64,000 bases of DNA from Tenacibaculum sp. 190524A02b (GCF_964036645.1 NZ_OZ038525.1:2130501-2194500), one strand, 5' to 3'. Positions 1-9,061 are shown, counted from the stretch's first letter. Notes: a model not told the origin generated them from the sequence alone. Numbers and translations are program-made.

Positions 1-1
1 A

Positions 2-232
2 TCTACAGGAAGTATATGGGCTTCTTTAGATAAACTTACGCCTTGTTTTGAAGATTCAGAAACAACTACTGAGATTATTAAAGATCAAAAATCTATTATT
101 TATGAGATAAAAAAAATATTTCAACACTCCGAAACAAACTCCAAAGTAATTGATTCTTGGGAAATATGTATTCCTACTTCCATGCAAATACTTCAAGAAA
201 AAAAACATATGAATATTAAAAATCATAAATAA
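2..232 (+). CDS. C-terminal fragment of an unknown protein (cut by window edge)
   Basis: An open frame runs from the window edge to TAA at 230-232 and gives about 76 residues with no internal stop. It ends one base before the ATG of the tail-collar gene, so it is the preceding member of the same operon. The visible part is charged, contains two cysteines and ends in a lysine/asparagine-rich tail. I recognise no family. The 5' end lies outside the window. Its close spacing to the next gene and similar base composition argue for a real gene rather than a chance frame. Confidence 0.6.
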   Translation, partial: STGSIWASLDKLTPCFEDSETTTEIIKDQKSIIYEIKKIFQHSETNSKVIDSWEICIPTSMQILQEKKHMNIKNHK

Positions 233-233
233 T

Positions 234-851
234 ATGAACTCTTCTTTATATAATATTACTACACCAGTAGGAACAGTAATTGCTTTTGCTGGAAATATTG
301 ATAGTTATAAAAATATACAAAATACCACTACTCCTTTTGTAACTTCTCCAATTGAGGCTTATGGTTGGATGCTTTGTGATGGAACAGCCTTAAAAGCTGC
401 TAACTATCCAGAACTATATGCTGCTATTGGCAAACTGTATGGAAGTTCTGGTTCAGGAAATGACTTATGTTTTAATCTTCCTGACTTAAGAGGACAGTTT
501 TTAAGAGGTATTGGTACAGATACAGCTAGTATTGAAAACAGAATTGCTCCTCCTGGTGGCACCAAAACAGGAGTAGGTTCTATTCAAAAAGATGCGCTCC
601 AAACACATCAACACACCTATACTAAACCTACAGGTGCTCCTGCTCCTGGTGAAAGTAGTGAAGGAACTTCTACCGTAAATACTAATGCCTATACCGGAGT
701 TCCAACCAGTGAAAATGATCCGTCCTCCGTAAGAGTAAGTCAATATGAAACAAGACCTGTAAATACTTTCATTAATTATTTAATAAAGTATACTTATTCT
801 TTATCTGGGTTGAATGATATGCATGATTTTAATAACCTAGTAAACTTATAG
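234..851 (+). CDS. Phage tail-collar domain protein
   Basis: This 205-residue protein has the hallmarks of the phage tail collar domain: an N-terminal TPVGTVIAFAG strand (10-20), GWMLCDG at 44-50, FNLPDLRGQFLRG at 80-92, a THQHTY segment near 124-129 and a C-terminal RPVNTFINYLIK (about 173-184). In phages the family forms short tail-fibre tips; related bacterial proteins (microcystin-dependent-protein type) occur outside prophages. No signal peptide is visible. No other phage structural gene is in the window, so this may be a domesticated fibre rather than prophage. It sits one base after the preceding frame and two bases before the glycosyltransferase fusion, indicating one transcript. Confidence 0.85.
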   Translation: MNSSLYNITTPVGTVIAFAGNIDSYKNIQNTTTPFVTSPIEAYGWMLCDGTALKAANYPELYAAIGKLYGSSGSGNDLCFNLPDLRGQFLRGIGTDTASIENRIAPPGGTKTGVGSIQKDALQTHQHTYTKPTGAPAPGESSEGTSTVNTNAYTGVPTSENDPSSVRVSQYETRPVNTFINYLIKYTYSLSGLNDMHDFNNLVNL

Positions 852-853
852 TA

Positions 854-3091
854 ATGACTATTATTAAAAACATATTTATTTGTTTGGTACATGAAAATCA
901 AGATTGCATTATTGATTTAGTAAGAAACCTCAAATATTCAGATCCTACATCAAAAATCATACTCTACAATGGCGGTACTAACATTGATTTATTTAAACAT
1001 TTCCCTTTTCATAAATATGATGTTATTATTTTTCCTAATCCCAAACCTTTACAATGGGGATGGCTTCATGATTTTGCTATAGACTGTATGGAGTACGCTG
1101 TTGATAATATGGAATTTGATACTATTACCATAGTAGACTCGGATCAATTAGCATGTAAAAAAAACTATAGTTCATTTATAGCTGATACATTTTCACAAAA
1201 TCCAAACTTAGGAATGCTAGGTCAAATACCTGATAGGCTTCCAATAGATACCGAAATTCATCCTGCTGTTACTGCTTATAAAGAAAAAGAGTTATGGCAA
1301 CCTTTTTTAAATCAACTACCCAATGGTAAAGACGCTTTTTTACATTGGACTTTTTGGCCTTCTACTGTATTTACCTATAATGCTTCTAAAGATTTGGTTT
1401 TGCTTTTTAGAAATAATACATTATTACAAGAACTCTTAAAAACTACTAAAATTTGGGCTAGTGAAGAAATTTTACTCCCCACACTAACCATTGCCTTAGG
1501 ATATACAATTGTTAAAAATCCGTGTACCTATGATTATGTAAAATATAAAACAGAATATACTACGCAACAAATACAGCAGGCAATAGATAAGAAAACATGC
1601 TATTGGATTCACCCAGTTTCTAGAGACGTAAAAGATATAAACAGAAAGTATGTTAGAAATGCTTTCTCAAATTACATTCTTCCATATAGCCCTATTAATA
1701 AAGAAATACTTTCACTAATTAATACTATTCAAATAAAAACAAACCCTATTGAAGGTTGGTTGAATAATGATGAACTAGCATTACTTGTTGAGCTTGCATT
1801 TTTAACAGCTAAACGTAACAAAAAGCCAGTTTTCTTGGAAATAGGAAGTTATTGTGGTAAAGCAACTTCTGTCATTTCATTAACAGCACAACACATAAAT
1901 AAAGCATCTAAAATAGTAGCTATTGATAATTTTACAGGGAGATTAGGAGCTGAAGATGCCACAATAGATCAATATCCTCCATCCTATGATAAGTTTTATG
2001 ATACACTTAATAAATTAGAAATAGCGGGTATGATTGAAGTAATTAAAGTAACACCTCATTTAACAAACTATACTACTAAAGTAGATTTAATTCTAATTGA
2101 CGGACTTCATGATTATGCAAGTGTAGCTAGAGATTTCTACCATTTTGAAAAGCTTTTTAAAAAAGACACTTTAATTCTTTTTCATGATTACTGTACTAGT
2201 TTCCCTGGTGTATTATCTTTTGTTAATGAATTAATTAATCAAAACTCATATCAAATTTTAAAGCAAAGCTCTTCTTTAATTGCATTACAAAAAAGCGTTG
2301 ACAACTTAAACCTCAAAGAAAAAGTAAAACCTTTAACTTATAAAAAACAAAATACGCCTTTAGTAAGTTGTATTATGCCAACTTATAATCGTCCCGAATT
2401 TATAGAAAATGCTGTACAGCAATTTTTAAATCAAACTTATGCTAATAAAGAATTAATTATTATTGATGATAGTGAGTCTAGCATAAAACAACTGATTCCA
2501 GAAAATCCAGCGATACGTTACGTTCATATTGATAAAAAACTAGATATCGGTAGTAAAAGAAATATGGCTTGCCAAATGAGTAATGGAGCCTTTATAATTC
2601 ATTTAGATGATGATGATTTTTATGCTACTAATTGGATTGAAAAACAAATCACTTTTCTAATTGATAACAATTTAGACATAACTGGATTAAGCTCTCCTTG
2701 TTTTTATGAACCTTTAACTTCTAAAGTTTCACAATATAAGTACCCGTTGCATCAAAGAAAGTGGGTTTACGGAGCTACCTTATGTTATACGTATCAATTT
2801 TGGAAATCTAACCCCTTCCCCAATATAAACTGCGGAGAAGACAATGCTTTTGTATGGGCCTCTTCTTCTAAAAAAATATGCCCAAATCATGAAGCTATTA
2901 GTTTATATATAGGTCATATTCACTCTAAAAATACAAGTCCTAAACAAACTCAAGATAAGCGTTGGTTTGATTTGAAACTGGAGGATTTCCAAAAAACATT
3001 TAAATACAAAAACATTAAGTCGATTCCTATTTTCAACAATACAATTACCCCTATAAAAATACAAATAACAGGGAAGCCGAAAACTGCATAG
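854..3091 (+). CDS. Three-domain glycosyltransferase / methyltransferase / GT2 fusion
   Basis: The 745-residue protein has three recognisable parts. Residues 1 to about 290 look like a nucleotide-sugar transferase, with a DSD metal motif at 95-97 in ITIVDSDQLA. Residues about 320-470 form a class I SAM methyltransferase of the Methyltransf_24 type, with FLEIGSYCGKAT as the SAM-binding motif and LIDGLHDYASVARDF downstream. Residues about 500-745 are a GT-A family 2 glycosyltransferase, with SCIMPTYNRPEF, then IIIDDSES, and LDDDDFYATNWI near 583-595. No membrane segment is evident, so it is probably cytoplasmic. It follows the tail-collar gene by two bases. A role in glycosylating and methylating the collar protein or a surface polymer is an inference. 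Confidence 0.8.
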   Translation: MTIIKNIFICLVHENQDCIIDLVRNLKYSDPTSKIILYNGGTNIDLFKHFPFHKYDVIIFPNPKPLQWGWLHDFAIDCMEYAVDNMEFDTITIVDSDQLACKKNYSSFIADTFSQNPNLGMLGQIPDRLPIDTEIHPAVTAYKEKELWQPFLNQLPNGKDAFLHWTFWPSTVFTYNASKDLVLLFRNNTLLQELLKTTKIWASEEILLPTLTIALGYTIVKNPCTYDYVKYKTEYTTQQIQQAIDKKTCYWIHPVSRDVKDINRKYVRNAFSNYILPYSPINKEILSLINTIQIKTNPIEGWLNNDELALLVELAFLTAKRNKKPVFLEIGSYCGKATSVISLTAQHINKASKIVAIDNFTGRLGAEDATIDQYPPSYDKFYDTLNKLEIAGMIEVIKVTPHLTNYTTKVDLILIDGLHDYASVARDFYHFEKLFKKDTLILFHDYCTSFPGVLSFVNELINQNSYQILKQSSSLIALQKSVDNLNLKEKVKPLTYKKQNTPLVSCIMPTYNRPEFIENAVQQFLNQTYANKELIIIDDSESSIKQLIPENPAIRYVHIDKKLDIGSKRNMACQMSNGAFIIHLDDDDFYATNWIEKQITFLIDNNLDITGLSSPCFYEPLTSKVSQYKYPLHQRKWVYGATLCYTYQFWKSNPFPNINCGEDNAFVWASSSKKICPNHEAISLYIGHIHSKNTSPKQTQDKRWFDLKLEDFQKTFKYKNIKSIPIFNNTITPIKIQITGKPKTA

Positions 3092-3119
3092 AGTAGGCAT
3101 TTTATTAAAATTTTTAATT

Positions 3120-3749
3120 ATGATTTACGATTATTCCCAAAAGCCTCCTGTATTGGTATCTAGAAATAAAGCTAATGCTTATTTTCCTGATTTTTATTTT
3201 GCCGATGATACCGATCTATACTTTTTATATCCTAAAGATAAGGTTATCTATAATTATTCTTTGGGGGTATTTTTTAAACATGTAAATGGCCCTGAATATG
3301 AAAATATAGCTATACGCCCTATTATCAAAGCTGAACAAATGGGTAACCTAATAGGATATACACAATTTTCTCCTACTCAACTACCTACGTTATATTTTCA
3401 AAATGGTAGATTAACTCTTGAGCATTCCAATTGCAGAAACATTGGTTGGCATCCAAGAAGACAAGGATTTAATTATGCCTATGGAAATATTTTGTATGAA
3501 GATGTTCCTAATTATAAAAAAGGAGGTATATTTAATGAAGAGCAGTTTAAAAAAGACCAACAGGCAGCTAAAAACAATCCTACAAAAGATATTCGTTTAA
3601 TTGAAATATACTACAATGACAGTGATATAATACAACGAACTCCACATCATTCAAGATCTAATCTTATATTAGGTAATCCACCTAATTTTGTTTTGCAAAT
3701 TGTAAATCAATTTTTAGCTGCAAAAGAAAAAAGTCCTTCACCTTTTTAA
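3120..3749 (+). CDS. Unknown 209-residue protein of the tail-collar operon
   Basis: I do not recognise this protein. It is rich in aromatic residues (Tyr, Phe, Trp) and Asn, with segments such as PDFYFADDTDLYFLYPKD near the N-terminus and NIGWHPRRQGFNYAYGNIL in the middle. There is no signal peptide or membrane helix, and only one cysteine. It lies 28 bases after the glycosyltransferase fusion and 33 bases before the DUF1906 gene, all on one strand, so it probably belongs to the same transcript. A structural or carbohydrate-contacting role would fit the composition, but nothing in the sequence demonstrates it. Confidence 0.75.
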   Translation: MIYDYSQKPPVLVSRNKANAYFPDFYFADDTDLYFLYPKDKVIYNYSLGVFFKHVNGPEYENIAIRPIIKAEQMGNLIGYTQFSPTQLPTLYFQNGRLTLEHSNCRNIGWHPRRQGFNYAYGNILYEDVPNYKKGGIFNEEQFKKDQQAAKNNPTKDIRLIEIYYNDSDIIQRTPHHSRSNLILGNPPNFVLQIVNQFLAAKEKSPSPF

Positions 3750-3782
3750 TTATTTTTATCAATAAACTAACCAATTTTAATT

Positions 3783-4454
3783 ATGAATACCACAATACAA
3801 CAATTACCTGGAAAGGTTACCAAAGCCCCTGCTGGACTTAGAGGTTTTGACTCTGACACAATTATTAGTAAAGATACTGCTGTTAAATTTAAAGAAGATG
3901 GCTATTCCTTTTGCTTTCGTTATCTATCAAGAGGAAAAGGTCAACATGACGGAGATTTAAGTTTTCAAGAAGCAAACGATATTCTAAATTCAGGATTAGC
4001 TTTAAGTGCAGTACAACACGTATCTAATCCTGGTTGGGTTCCTACTGGAAGTTTAGGAACTACCTATGGAGAAAACGCCGCCTATAATGCAACTTCTATA
4101 GGGTTACCTAAAGGAATGAATATTTGGTGTGATCTAGAAGGCATTGCTACAGGAACAACTAGTGATGATGTAATTGCTTACTGTAATGCTTGGTATGATG
4201 CTGTTTATAAAGCCAAATACATTCCGGGTATTTACGTTGGAGCCAACGCTGTATTAGATAGTCAACAATTATATTGGGATTTAAAATTCCAACACTTTTG
4301 GAAATCTATGAGTAATGTTCCTAATGTAGCTAATCGCGGATATCAAATGATTCAATCGTACCAACCCAATCTGATTAACGGAATTGGAATTGATGAAGAT
4401 ACCACACAAGATGATGATAAAGGCGATTCTGTTTTATGGCTAGTAAAAGAGTAA
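3783..4454 (+). CDS. DUF1906 glycoside-hydrolase-like protein
   Basis: This 223-residue protein matches the DUF1906 (Rv2525c-like glycoside-hydrolase-like) TIM-barrel family related to GH25 lysozymes. It starts the domain with LRGFDSDTIIS (19-29), has FCFRYLSRG (43-51), an acidic pair in NIWCDLEG (D117, E119) where the family places catalytic-type acids, and PGIYVGANAVLD (about 148-159). It covers essentially the whole domain and has no obvious signal peptide. It is the last recognisable gene of the tail-collar operon. A peptidoglycan- or glycan-cleaving function is inferred from the fold; activity of this family is not generally proven. Confidence 0.82.
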   Translation: MNTTIQQLPGKVTKAPAGLRGFDSDTIISKDTAVKFKEDGYSFCFRYLSRGKGQHDGDLSFQEANDILNSGLALSAVQHVSNPGWVPTGSLGTTYGENAAYNATSIGLPKGMNIWCDLEGIATGTTSDDVIAYCNAWYDAVYKAKYIPGIYVGANAVLDSQQLYWDLKFQHFWKSMSNVPNVANRGYQMIQSYQPNLINGIGIDEDTTQDDDKGDSVLWLVKE

Positions 4455-4501
4455 TACGCCACGTATAAATTTTTAATTGATACACTTAGTTAAACAAATG
4501 C

Positions 4502-4736
4502 TACCCACTAGTGCAAGCAACTTTTGTACAGTTACAGAATGGCTATACACTAGTGCGGAAAGCTTTTGTTTTGTTGAAGAACGCTATACACTAATGAGAG
4601 AAACTTTTGTTCTGTTGAGGAAACTCCATACACTAGTGCGAGAAGCTTTTGTTCTGTTGAGGAATCACCATACACTAGTGCACGAAGCTTTTGTTTTGTT
4701 AAGGAAACGCTATACACAAGTGCATGAAGCCTTTCT
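4502..4736. repeat. 42-bp tandem repeat array (5 to 6 copies)
   Basis: Units begin with TACACTAGTGC at about 4502 (degenerate), 4546, 4587, 4629, 4671 and 4713. The spacings are 44, 41, 42, 42 and 42 bases. Each unit carries the palindrome CACTAGTG or a variant, followed by a GAAGCTTTTGTT-like block and GTTGAGGAAA. The array fills the gap between the 3' end of the DUF1906 gene and the 3' end of the convergent ABC-F gene. An open frame can be read through it, but the 41/44-base units shift that frame, so I treat it as non-coding. Confidence 0.85.
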
Positions 4737-4737
4737 T

Positions 4738-6369
4738 TTACAAATCAATCTCTTTTAAGGCATTGATATTATTACGTTCTAGGAAAGCATCAATTGTTTC
4801 AAAATGTTCTATAACACGTTGATCTTTAAACTCAAATACTTTTTGTGAGAGCCCTTGTAAAAAATCACGATCATGAGAAACTAGAATCAACGTACCATCA
4901 AAATGTAATAATGCTTCTTTAATCACATCTTTAGAGCGTAAATCTAAGTGATTGGTTGGCTCATCTAATATTAATAAGTTTACTGGTTCCAATAATAATT
5001 TCACCATTGCCAAACGTGTTCTCTCACCTCCTGACAAAACTTTTACTTTTTTATCTATATCATCTCCCCCAAACATAAAACGTCCTAAAATATTTTTTAT
5101 CTGCGTTCTCACATCTCCTTCAGCCACCTCATCTACCGTTTGAAACACGGTTAATTCTGGATCTAATAACGACGCTTGATTTTGAGCAAAATAACCAACT
5201 TTAGCATTATGCCCTAACCCACACTCTCCTTCAAAATCTATTTCTCCCATAATAGCTTTAATCATGGTTGACTTTCCTTCTCCGTTTCGTCCTACAAAGG
5301 AAACTTTTTCGCCTCTAGCGATAGAAAAACTAGCGTCTTTGAAAACTGTTAAATCACCGTACTTTTTAGTCAACCCTTCTACTCTAACAGGGTAATCTCC
5401 AGACCTTGGAGAAGGTGGAAAACGTAACTTTAAAGAAGAAGTATCTACCTCATCTATTTCCACTAATTCTAATTTTTCAAGCATTCTTTCTCTTGAAGCT
5501 ACTTGATTTGTTTTTGAATAGGTTCCTTTAAATCGCTCAATAAAAGCTTTTGTGTCTGCTATAAACTTTTGTTGTTCTTCATATGCTTTTAATTGATGGG
5601 CTCTTCGTTCTTTTCTTAATTCTAAATAATGTGAATAATTCGCTTTATAATCATGAATAGTCCCCATAGTTACTTCTATGGTTCTATTAGTTATATTATC
5701 AATAAACGCTTTATCATGTGATATAACCACTACAGCTTTGGCTTTATTTAATAAGAAATTTTCTAACCAAATTACCGACTCAATATCTACATGATTCGTA
5801 GGCTCATCTAACAATATTAAATCTGGCTTTTGTAATAAAATTTTTGCCAATTCAATGCGCATACGCCAACCTCCACTAAACTCTGAAGTGGCTCTGTTTA
5901 AATCCTCTTGTTTAAACCCAAGTCCCTTTAAAGCCTTTTCAACCTCAGCTTCATAATTTACTTCCTCAAGTGCATAATAGGTTTCGCCTAAATCTGATAC
6001 TCGTTCAATAATCTTCATATATTCTTCCGATTCATAATCGGTACGAGTTTCCAACTGCTTATTTAACGCCTCCATTTCTTCCTTCATTTTAAAAATGGCA
6101 TCAAATGCTTTGGCTGCTTCTTCTTTAACCGTACAGTCATCTTCCATTAATAAGTGCTGCGGTAAGTATGCAATTACAGTATCTTTAGGACTCCTTACAC
6201 CTCCTTTTGTTGCTTTAGAAACACCAGCTATAATTTTCATCATAGTAGATTTTCCTGCACCATTTTTACCCATTAAGGCAATTTTATCATTTTCATTTAT
6301 TACAAAAGAAACGTCTTTAAATAAAGTTTTCCCACTAAACTCAACTGTTAATTGATCTACTGTAATCAT
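4738..6369 (-). CDS. ABC-F family ATPase (YbiT/Uup type)
   Basis: This 543-residue soluble protein has two ABC cassettes and no membrane span. The first has Walker A GKNGAGKST (34-42), signature FSGGWRMRIELAK and Walker B LILLDEPTNHVD. The second has GRNGEGKST (about 346-354), LSGGERTRLAMVKLL and LLILDEPTNHLD. A linker of about 80 residues rich in Glu/Lys/Arg separates them. ABC-F proteins bind the ribosomal E site and relieve stalled translation, or occasionally protect against ribosome-targeting antibiotics. The subtype cannot be settled from sequence alone. The stop codon abuts the 42-bp repeat array, and the gene converges on the DUF1906 operon. Confidence 0.92.
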   Translation of the reverse strand: MITVDQLTVEFSGKTLFKDVSFVINENDKIALMGKNGAGKSTMMKIIAGVSKATKGGVRSPKDTVIAYLPQHLLMEDDCTVKEEAAKAFDAIFKMKEEMEALNKQLETRTDYESEEYMKIIERVSDLGETYYALEEVNYEAEVEKALKGLGFKQEDLNRATSEFSGGWRMRIELAKILLQKPDLILLDEPTNHVDIESVIWLENFLLNKAKAVVVISHDKAFIDNITNRTIEVTMGTIHDYKANYSHYLELRKERRAHQLKAYEEQQKFIADTKAFIERFKGTYSKTNQVASRERMLEKLELVEIDEVDTSSLKLRFPPSPRSGDYPVRVEGLTKKYGDLTVFKDASFSIARGEKVSFVGRNGEGKSTMIKAIMGEIDFEGECGLGHNAKVGYFAQNQASLLDPELTVFQTVDEVAEGDVRTQIKNILGRFMFGGDDIDKKVKVLSGGERTRLAMVKLLLEPVNLLILDEPTNHLDLRSKDVIKEALLHFDGTLILVSHDRDFLQGLSQKVFEFKDQRVIEHFETIDAFLERNNINALKEIDL

Positions 6370-6468
6370 TTGTGTTTATTTTTGTGGCGAAAATAATAAT
6401 TTAAAGGCATCATTCTTACTTTTAAATTTGCATACACTAAACATAATTATTAAAAATTAATTTACCAT

Positions 6469-7170
6469 ATGAGTAAACTATCTTTTAAAGAAGTAAAAGA
6501 ACTAGCAACTACTAAAAACTTAACCGATACAACTTATTTTACCTTATTTGGAGGCGGCGTTAATAAAAAAGCTTATGGAGTTAACAATTCTTCATGGATT
6601 GTATTAAGCGCTTCAATATCTAAAGAGCGATTAATTAAAGCTGAAATTGACCAAATATTAACTTTGAAAAAGAATGGAGTTTTTACTCCTGACCTTGGCG
6701 TTTCTACTACCGAAGAAGCTGTTTTTAACGTTCAAGATGGAACTGATACTAAAATTGCTTTTTTAGAAGAAAAAATTGATGGTTTTGAAATACCTAGAAA
6801 GGGTACTGCTTTCTCTGAAGATGAGGTAAAGAAGTTTAGTATTGAAATTTTAAAATATATTTGTCAACAACCTACTATAGAAGCGGCTGAAGTAATAAGA
6901 GCCAATGCTCTAAAAAGTATTGATTTATTAACTCCTTACATAAAAAAAACAGATATTCCTGACTTTCAAGTTAGATTTGACAAAGCCACAGGAAAGATTT
7001 TAACATTAGACCCAGGAGATCCTTTAAATTCTGAAAATGCTCAAGATAAACATCTACGTTGGTTAAGTTTTTGGCAAAAAGATTTAACAGACAAACGTTA
7101 TCTTTCCAGACTTTGGAATGAACAACACCCAACAAACAAAATAAACTCAAATGGTAGTAGTTGGAAATAA
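6469..7170 (+). CDS. Unknown 233-residue protein, possibly kinase-fold
   Basis: I do not recognise a named family. The order of elements vaguely resembles aminoglycoside/protein-kinase-like folds: a Gly-rich turn FTLFGGGVNKKAYGV near the N-terminus, a conserved-looking AFLEEKIDGFEI hinge about residue 103, and LTLDPGDPL near residue 180, where kinases carry a DFG-like metal loop. No HRD-type catalytic loop is visible, so this is only a suggestion. There is no signal peptide or membrane segment. It is followed by a strong terminator hairpin at 7206-7239 and appears to be monocistronic. Confidence 0.7.
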   Translation: MSKLSFKEVKELATTKNLTDTTYFTLFGGGVNKKAYGVNNSSWIVLSASISKERLIKAEIDQILTLKKNGVFTPDLGVSTTEEAVFNVQDGTDTKIAFLEEKIDGFEIPRKGTAFSEDEVKKFSIEILKYICQQPTIEAAEVIRANALKSIDLLTPYIKKTDIPDFQVRFDKATGKILTLDPGDPLNSENAQDKHLRWLSFWQKDLTDKRYLSRLWNEQHPTNKINSNGSSWK

Positions 7171-7205
7171 CTTAAATCTATTTTAATTCAGAAAATACTA
7201 TTAGT

Positions 7206-7239
7206 AAACACCATTAAAAAAATGGTGTTTTTCTTTTTT
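7206..7239 (+). terminator. Rho-independent terminator
   Basis: A perfect 10-bp stem AAACACCATT / AATGGTGTTT with a five-A loop is followed by a T-rich tract. It lies 35 bases after the 6469-7170 gene. Confidence 0.85.
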
Positions 7240-7315
7240 AATAAGCCTCCAGCTATATAAAAACAACCTATTAAAATAATCTTGTTTAACATATTTCTTA
7301 AACTATAATATGTTT

Positions 7316-7323
7316 TACTTTTG
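7316..7323 (+). promoter_or_regulatory. TAnnTTTG -7 box for the outer-membrane beta-barrel gene
   Basis: TACTTTTG matches the Bacteroidota -7 consensus 28 bases before ATG 7351. No convincing -33 TTG is seen at the usual distance. Confidence 0.5.
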
Positions 7324-7350
7324 CATAACCAAGGCTTAATATTAACTTTA

Positions 7351-7989
7351 ATGAAAAAAACGCTTGTTTTTATAGCTTTTATTTTTTTCTATACTCTTAA
7401 TTGTTTTTCACAAAACAAACAAAAGTACAACCTAAGTGCTGGGATAACTAATTCTAGTTTAAGAGGAAACGAATTAATAAAGGATAATGATTCTAGACTG
7501 GATTATTTAATTGGAGTTGGTATTACATATCATTTAAAAAATAAAATTTCCTTAAAAGGTGAAATTAATTATGTAAGAAAAAAGATAAGCAGTATTAGAA
7601 CAGTTTATGATGAGTTTACACGCCTTATTAGCAAAACAGAGGAAGTTACTAATTTTGATTATTTATCTATACCTATTCTACTAAAATTTGAATTTGGTAA
7701 TAACAATCGTTTATACATAAATGCTGGCCCTAGCATGAGCTTTCTTTTAAATACGCATTCTGAAATAATAAGCCAAGAAGACAATCTTAATGATAATGCT
7801 AATATATTTGATTTAGCCATATCTGCAGGTTTAGGGAAAAAGTTTGAGCTAGACAAGACTAACTCATTAACTATAGAGGTTAGACATAGCTTAGGGCTTT
7901 TAAACACTAGTAGTGTATATGACCTAAATAATGAATCAGTTAAAACAACTACAACTAACTTTATTCTTTCTTGGAACTTTTCACTTTAG
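7351..7989 (+). CDS. Outer-membrane beta-barrel (porin-like) protein
   Basis: I choose ATG 7351 rather than the in-frame TTG 7321, because it gives a clean signal peptide (MKKTLVFIAFIFFYTLNCFS, then Q) and because TTG 7321 lies inside the -7 box. The 212-residue product has alternating-hydrophobicity strands typical of the small OMP_b-brl_2 barrels: YLIGVGITYHLKNKISLKGEINYVRK, then FDYLSIPILLKFEFG and LYINAGPSMSFLL, ending in FILSWNFSL with a C-terminal hydrophobic residue suited to outer-membrane insertion. The specific cargo or role is unknown. It stands alone and converges with holA. Confidence 0.82.
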   Translation: MKKTLVFIAFIFFYTLNCFSQNKQKYNLSAGITNSSLRGNELIKDNDSRLDYLIGVGITYHLKNKISLKGEINYVRKKISSIRTVYDEFTRLISKTEEVTNFDYLSIPILLKFEFGNNNRLYINAGPSMSFLLNTHSEIISQEDNLNDNANIFDLAISAGLGKKFELDKTNSLTIEVRHSLGLLNTSSVYDLNNESVKTTTTNFILSWNFSL

Positions 7990-8000
7990 CTAGATACTTA

Positions 8001-9005
8001 CTAATGTAACACTTTAAATAGTAACTCTTTTAAAATATCTGATTGCGGCATTCCATTAGCTCCAACTCCCTTGCTCTTAACATCAGCATCACGTAATAAT
8101 GCAATTACCTGTGATACTTTTCGCATTGGATAATTACGTGCAGCTGTAACATAATCATCAACAAAATAAGGGTTCACTCCTAAAGCTTTTGCTACTGATG
8201 CTTTTGATTTATCCTTTAACCCATGATACATTAATAACTGTGTAAAAAAACTATTCAGTAAAGAAATAGTCATTACCAAAGGATTATTTTTTGGATTCTG
8301 AGCAAAATAATTAATAATTCTATTAGCTTTTACCACATCTTTTTGCCCAACTGCCTTACGAAGCTCAAAATTATTAAAATCTTTAGAAATACCTATATTC
8401 TCTTCTATATGTGAAGGATTAATAATTGTTTGTGCTGGTAAAATGGAAATTAACTTTTCTAATTCATTGTTAATTTTACTTAAATCAGTCCCTAAAAACT
8501 CTACTAACATTTGCGCCGATTTAGGCTCAATATTGTATTTTTTAGCTCCCAAAGTTTTTCTAATCCAATCTGCAACCTGATTCTCATACAATTTTTTACT
8601 CTCGAATATCAACCCATTCTTAGCAATGGCTTTATACGCTTTTTTACGCTTATCTAACTTTTTATACTTATAATTAAATACAAGAACTGTGGTAGGTTGT
8701 GGATTGTTAGCATAGGCTTCTATTTTATCTATAGTCCTACTTAAATCTTGTGCTTCTTTTACAATAATCACCTGACGTTCTGCCATCATTGGAAAGCGTT
8801 TGGCTGAAGAAACTATTTCATCAATAGATACATCACGTCCATACATAACCACTTGATTGAAACCTTTTTCAGATTCATCTAGTACATTATTCTCAATATA
8901 CTCCGATATTTTATCAATGTAATACGACTCTTCTCCCATTAAAAAATAAATGGGCTTCAGGTTTCCGTTTTTTATATCGCTAACTATATGGTTTACGTCA
9001 CTCAT
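8001..9005 (-). CDS. holA: DNA polymerase III subunit delta
   Basis: This 334-residue protein fits HolA, which opens the sliding clamp as part of the clamp-loader complex. It shows the delta-type N-terminal AAA+ fold: IYFLMGEESYYIDKISEYIE, where delta has a degenerate P-loop, then KRFPMMAERQVIIVKEAQ and a C-terminal helical collar domain with ILKELLFKVLH. The length is normal. It is divergent from the HsdR-N gene, a neighbour arrangement I recall from many Flavobacteriaceae. No partner clamp-loader genes are in the window. Confidence 0.93.
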   Translation of the reverse strand: MSDVNHIVSDIKNGNLKPIYFLMGEESYYIDKISEYIENNVLDESEKGFNQVVMYGRDVSIDEIVSSAKRFPMMAERQVIIVKEAQDLSRTIDKIEAYANNPQPTTVLVFNYKYKKLDKRKKAYKAIAKNGLIFESKKLYENQVADWIRKTLGAKKYNIEPKSAQMLVEFLGTDLSKINNELEKLISILPAQTIINPSHIEENIGISKDFNNFELRKAVGQKDVVKANRIINYFAQNPKNNPLVMTISLLNSFFTQLLMYHGLKDKSKASVAKALGVNPYFVDDYVTAARNYPMRKVSQVIALLRDADVKSKGVGANGMPQSDILKELLFKVLH

Positions 9006-9049
9006 TTAAAACAATAAACTTTATGGATGTTTACAAATTGAAAGTTTCC

Positions 9050-9057
9050 TATTTTTG
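9050..9057 (+). promoter_or_regulatory. -7 box for the HsdR-N domain gene
   Basis: TATTTTTG fits TAnnTTTG exactly and ends only four bases before ATG 9062, so the transcript may be almost leaderless. Confidence 0.55.
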
Positions 9058-9061
9058 ACCA

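Noticed and set aside
234..4454. Complete prophage
   Set aside because: Only a collar gene resembles phage; no capsid, portal, terminase or integrase within the window.
4477..4758. 93-codon frame through the 42-bp array
   Set aside because: The repeat units of 41 and 44 bases break the shared frame and the product is a repeat by DNA period; no independent coding signal.
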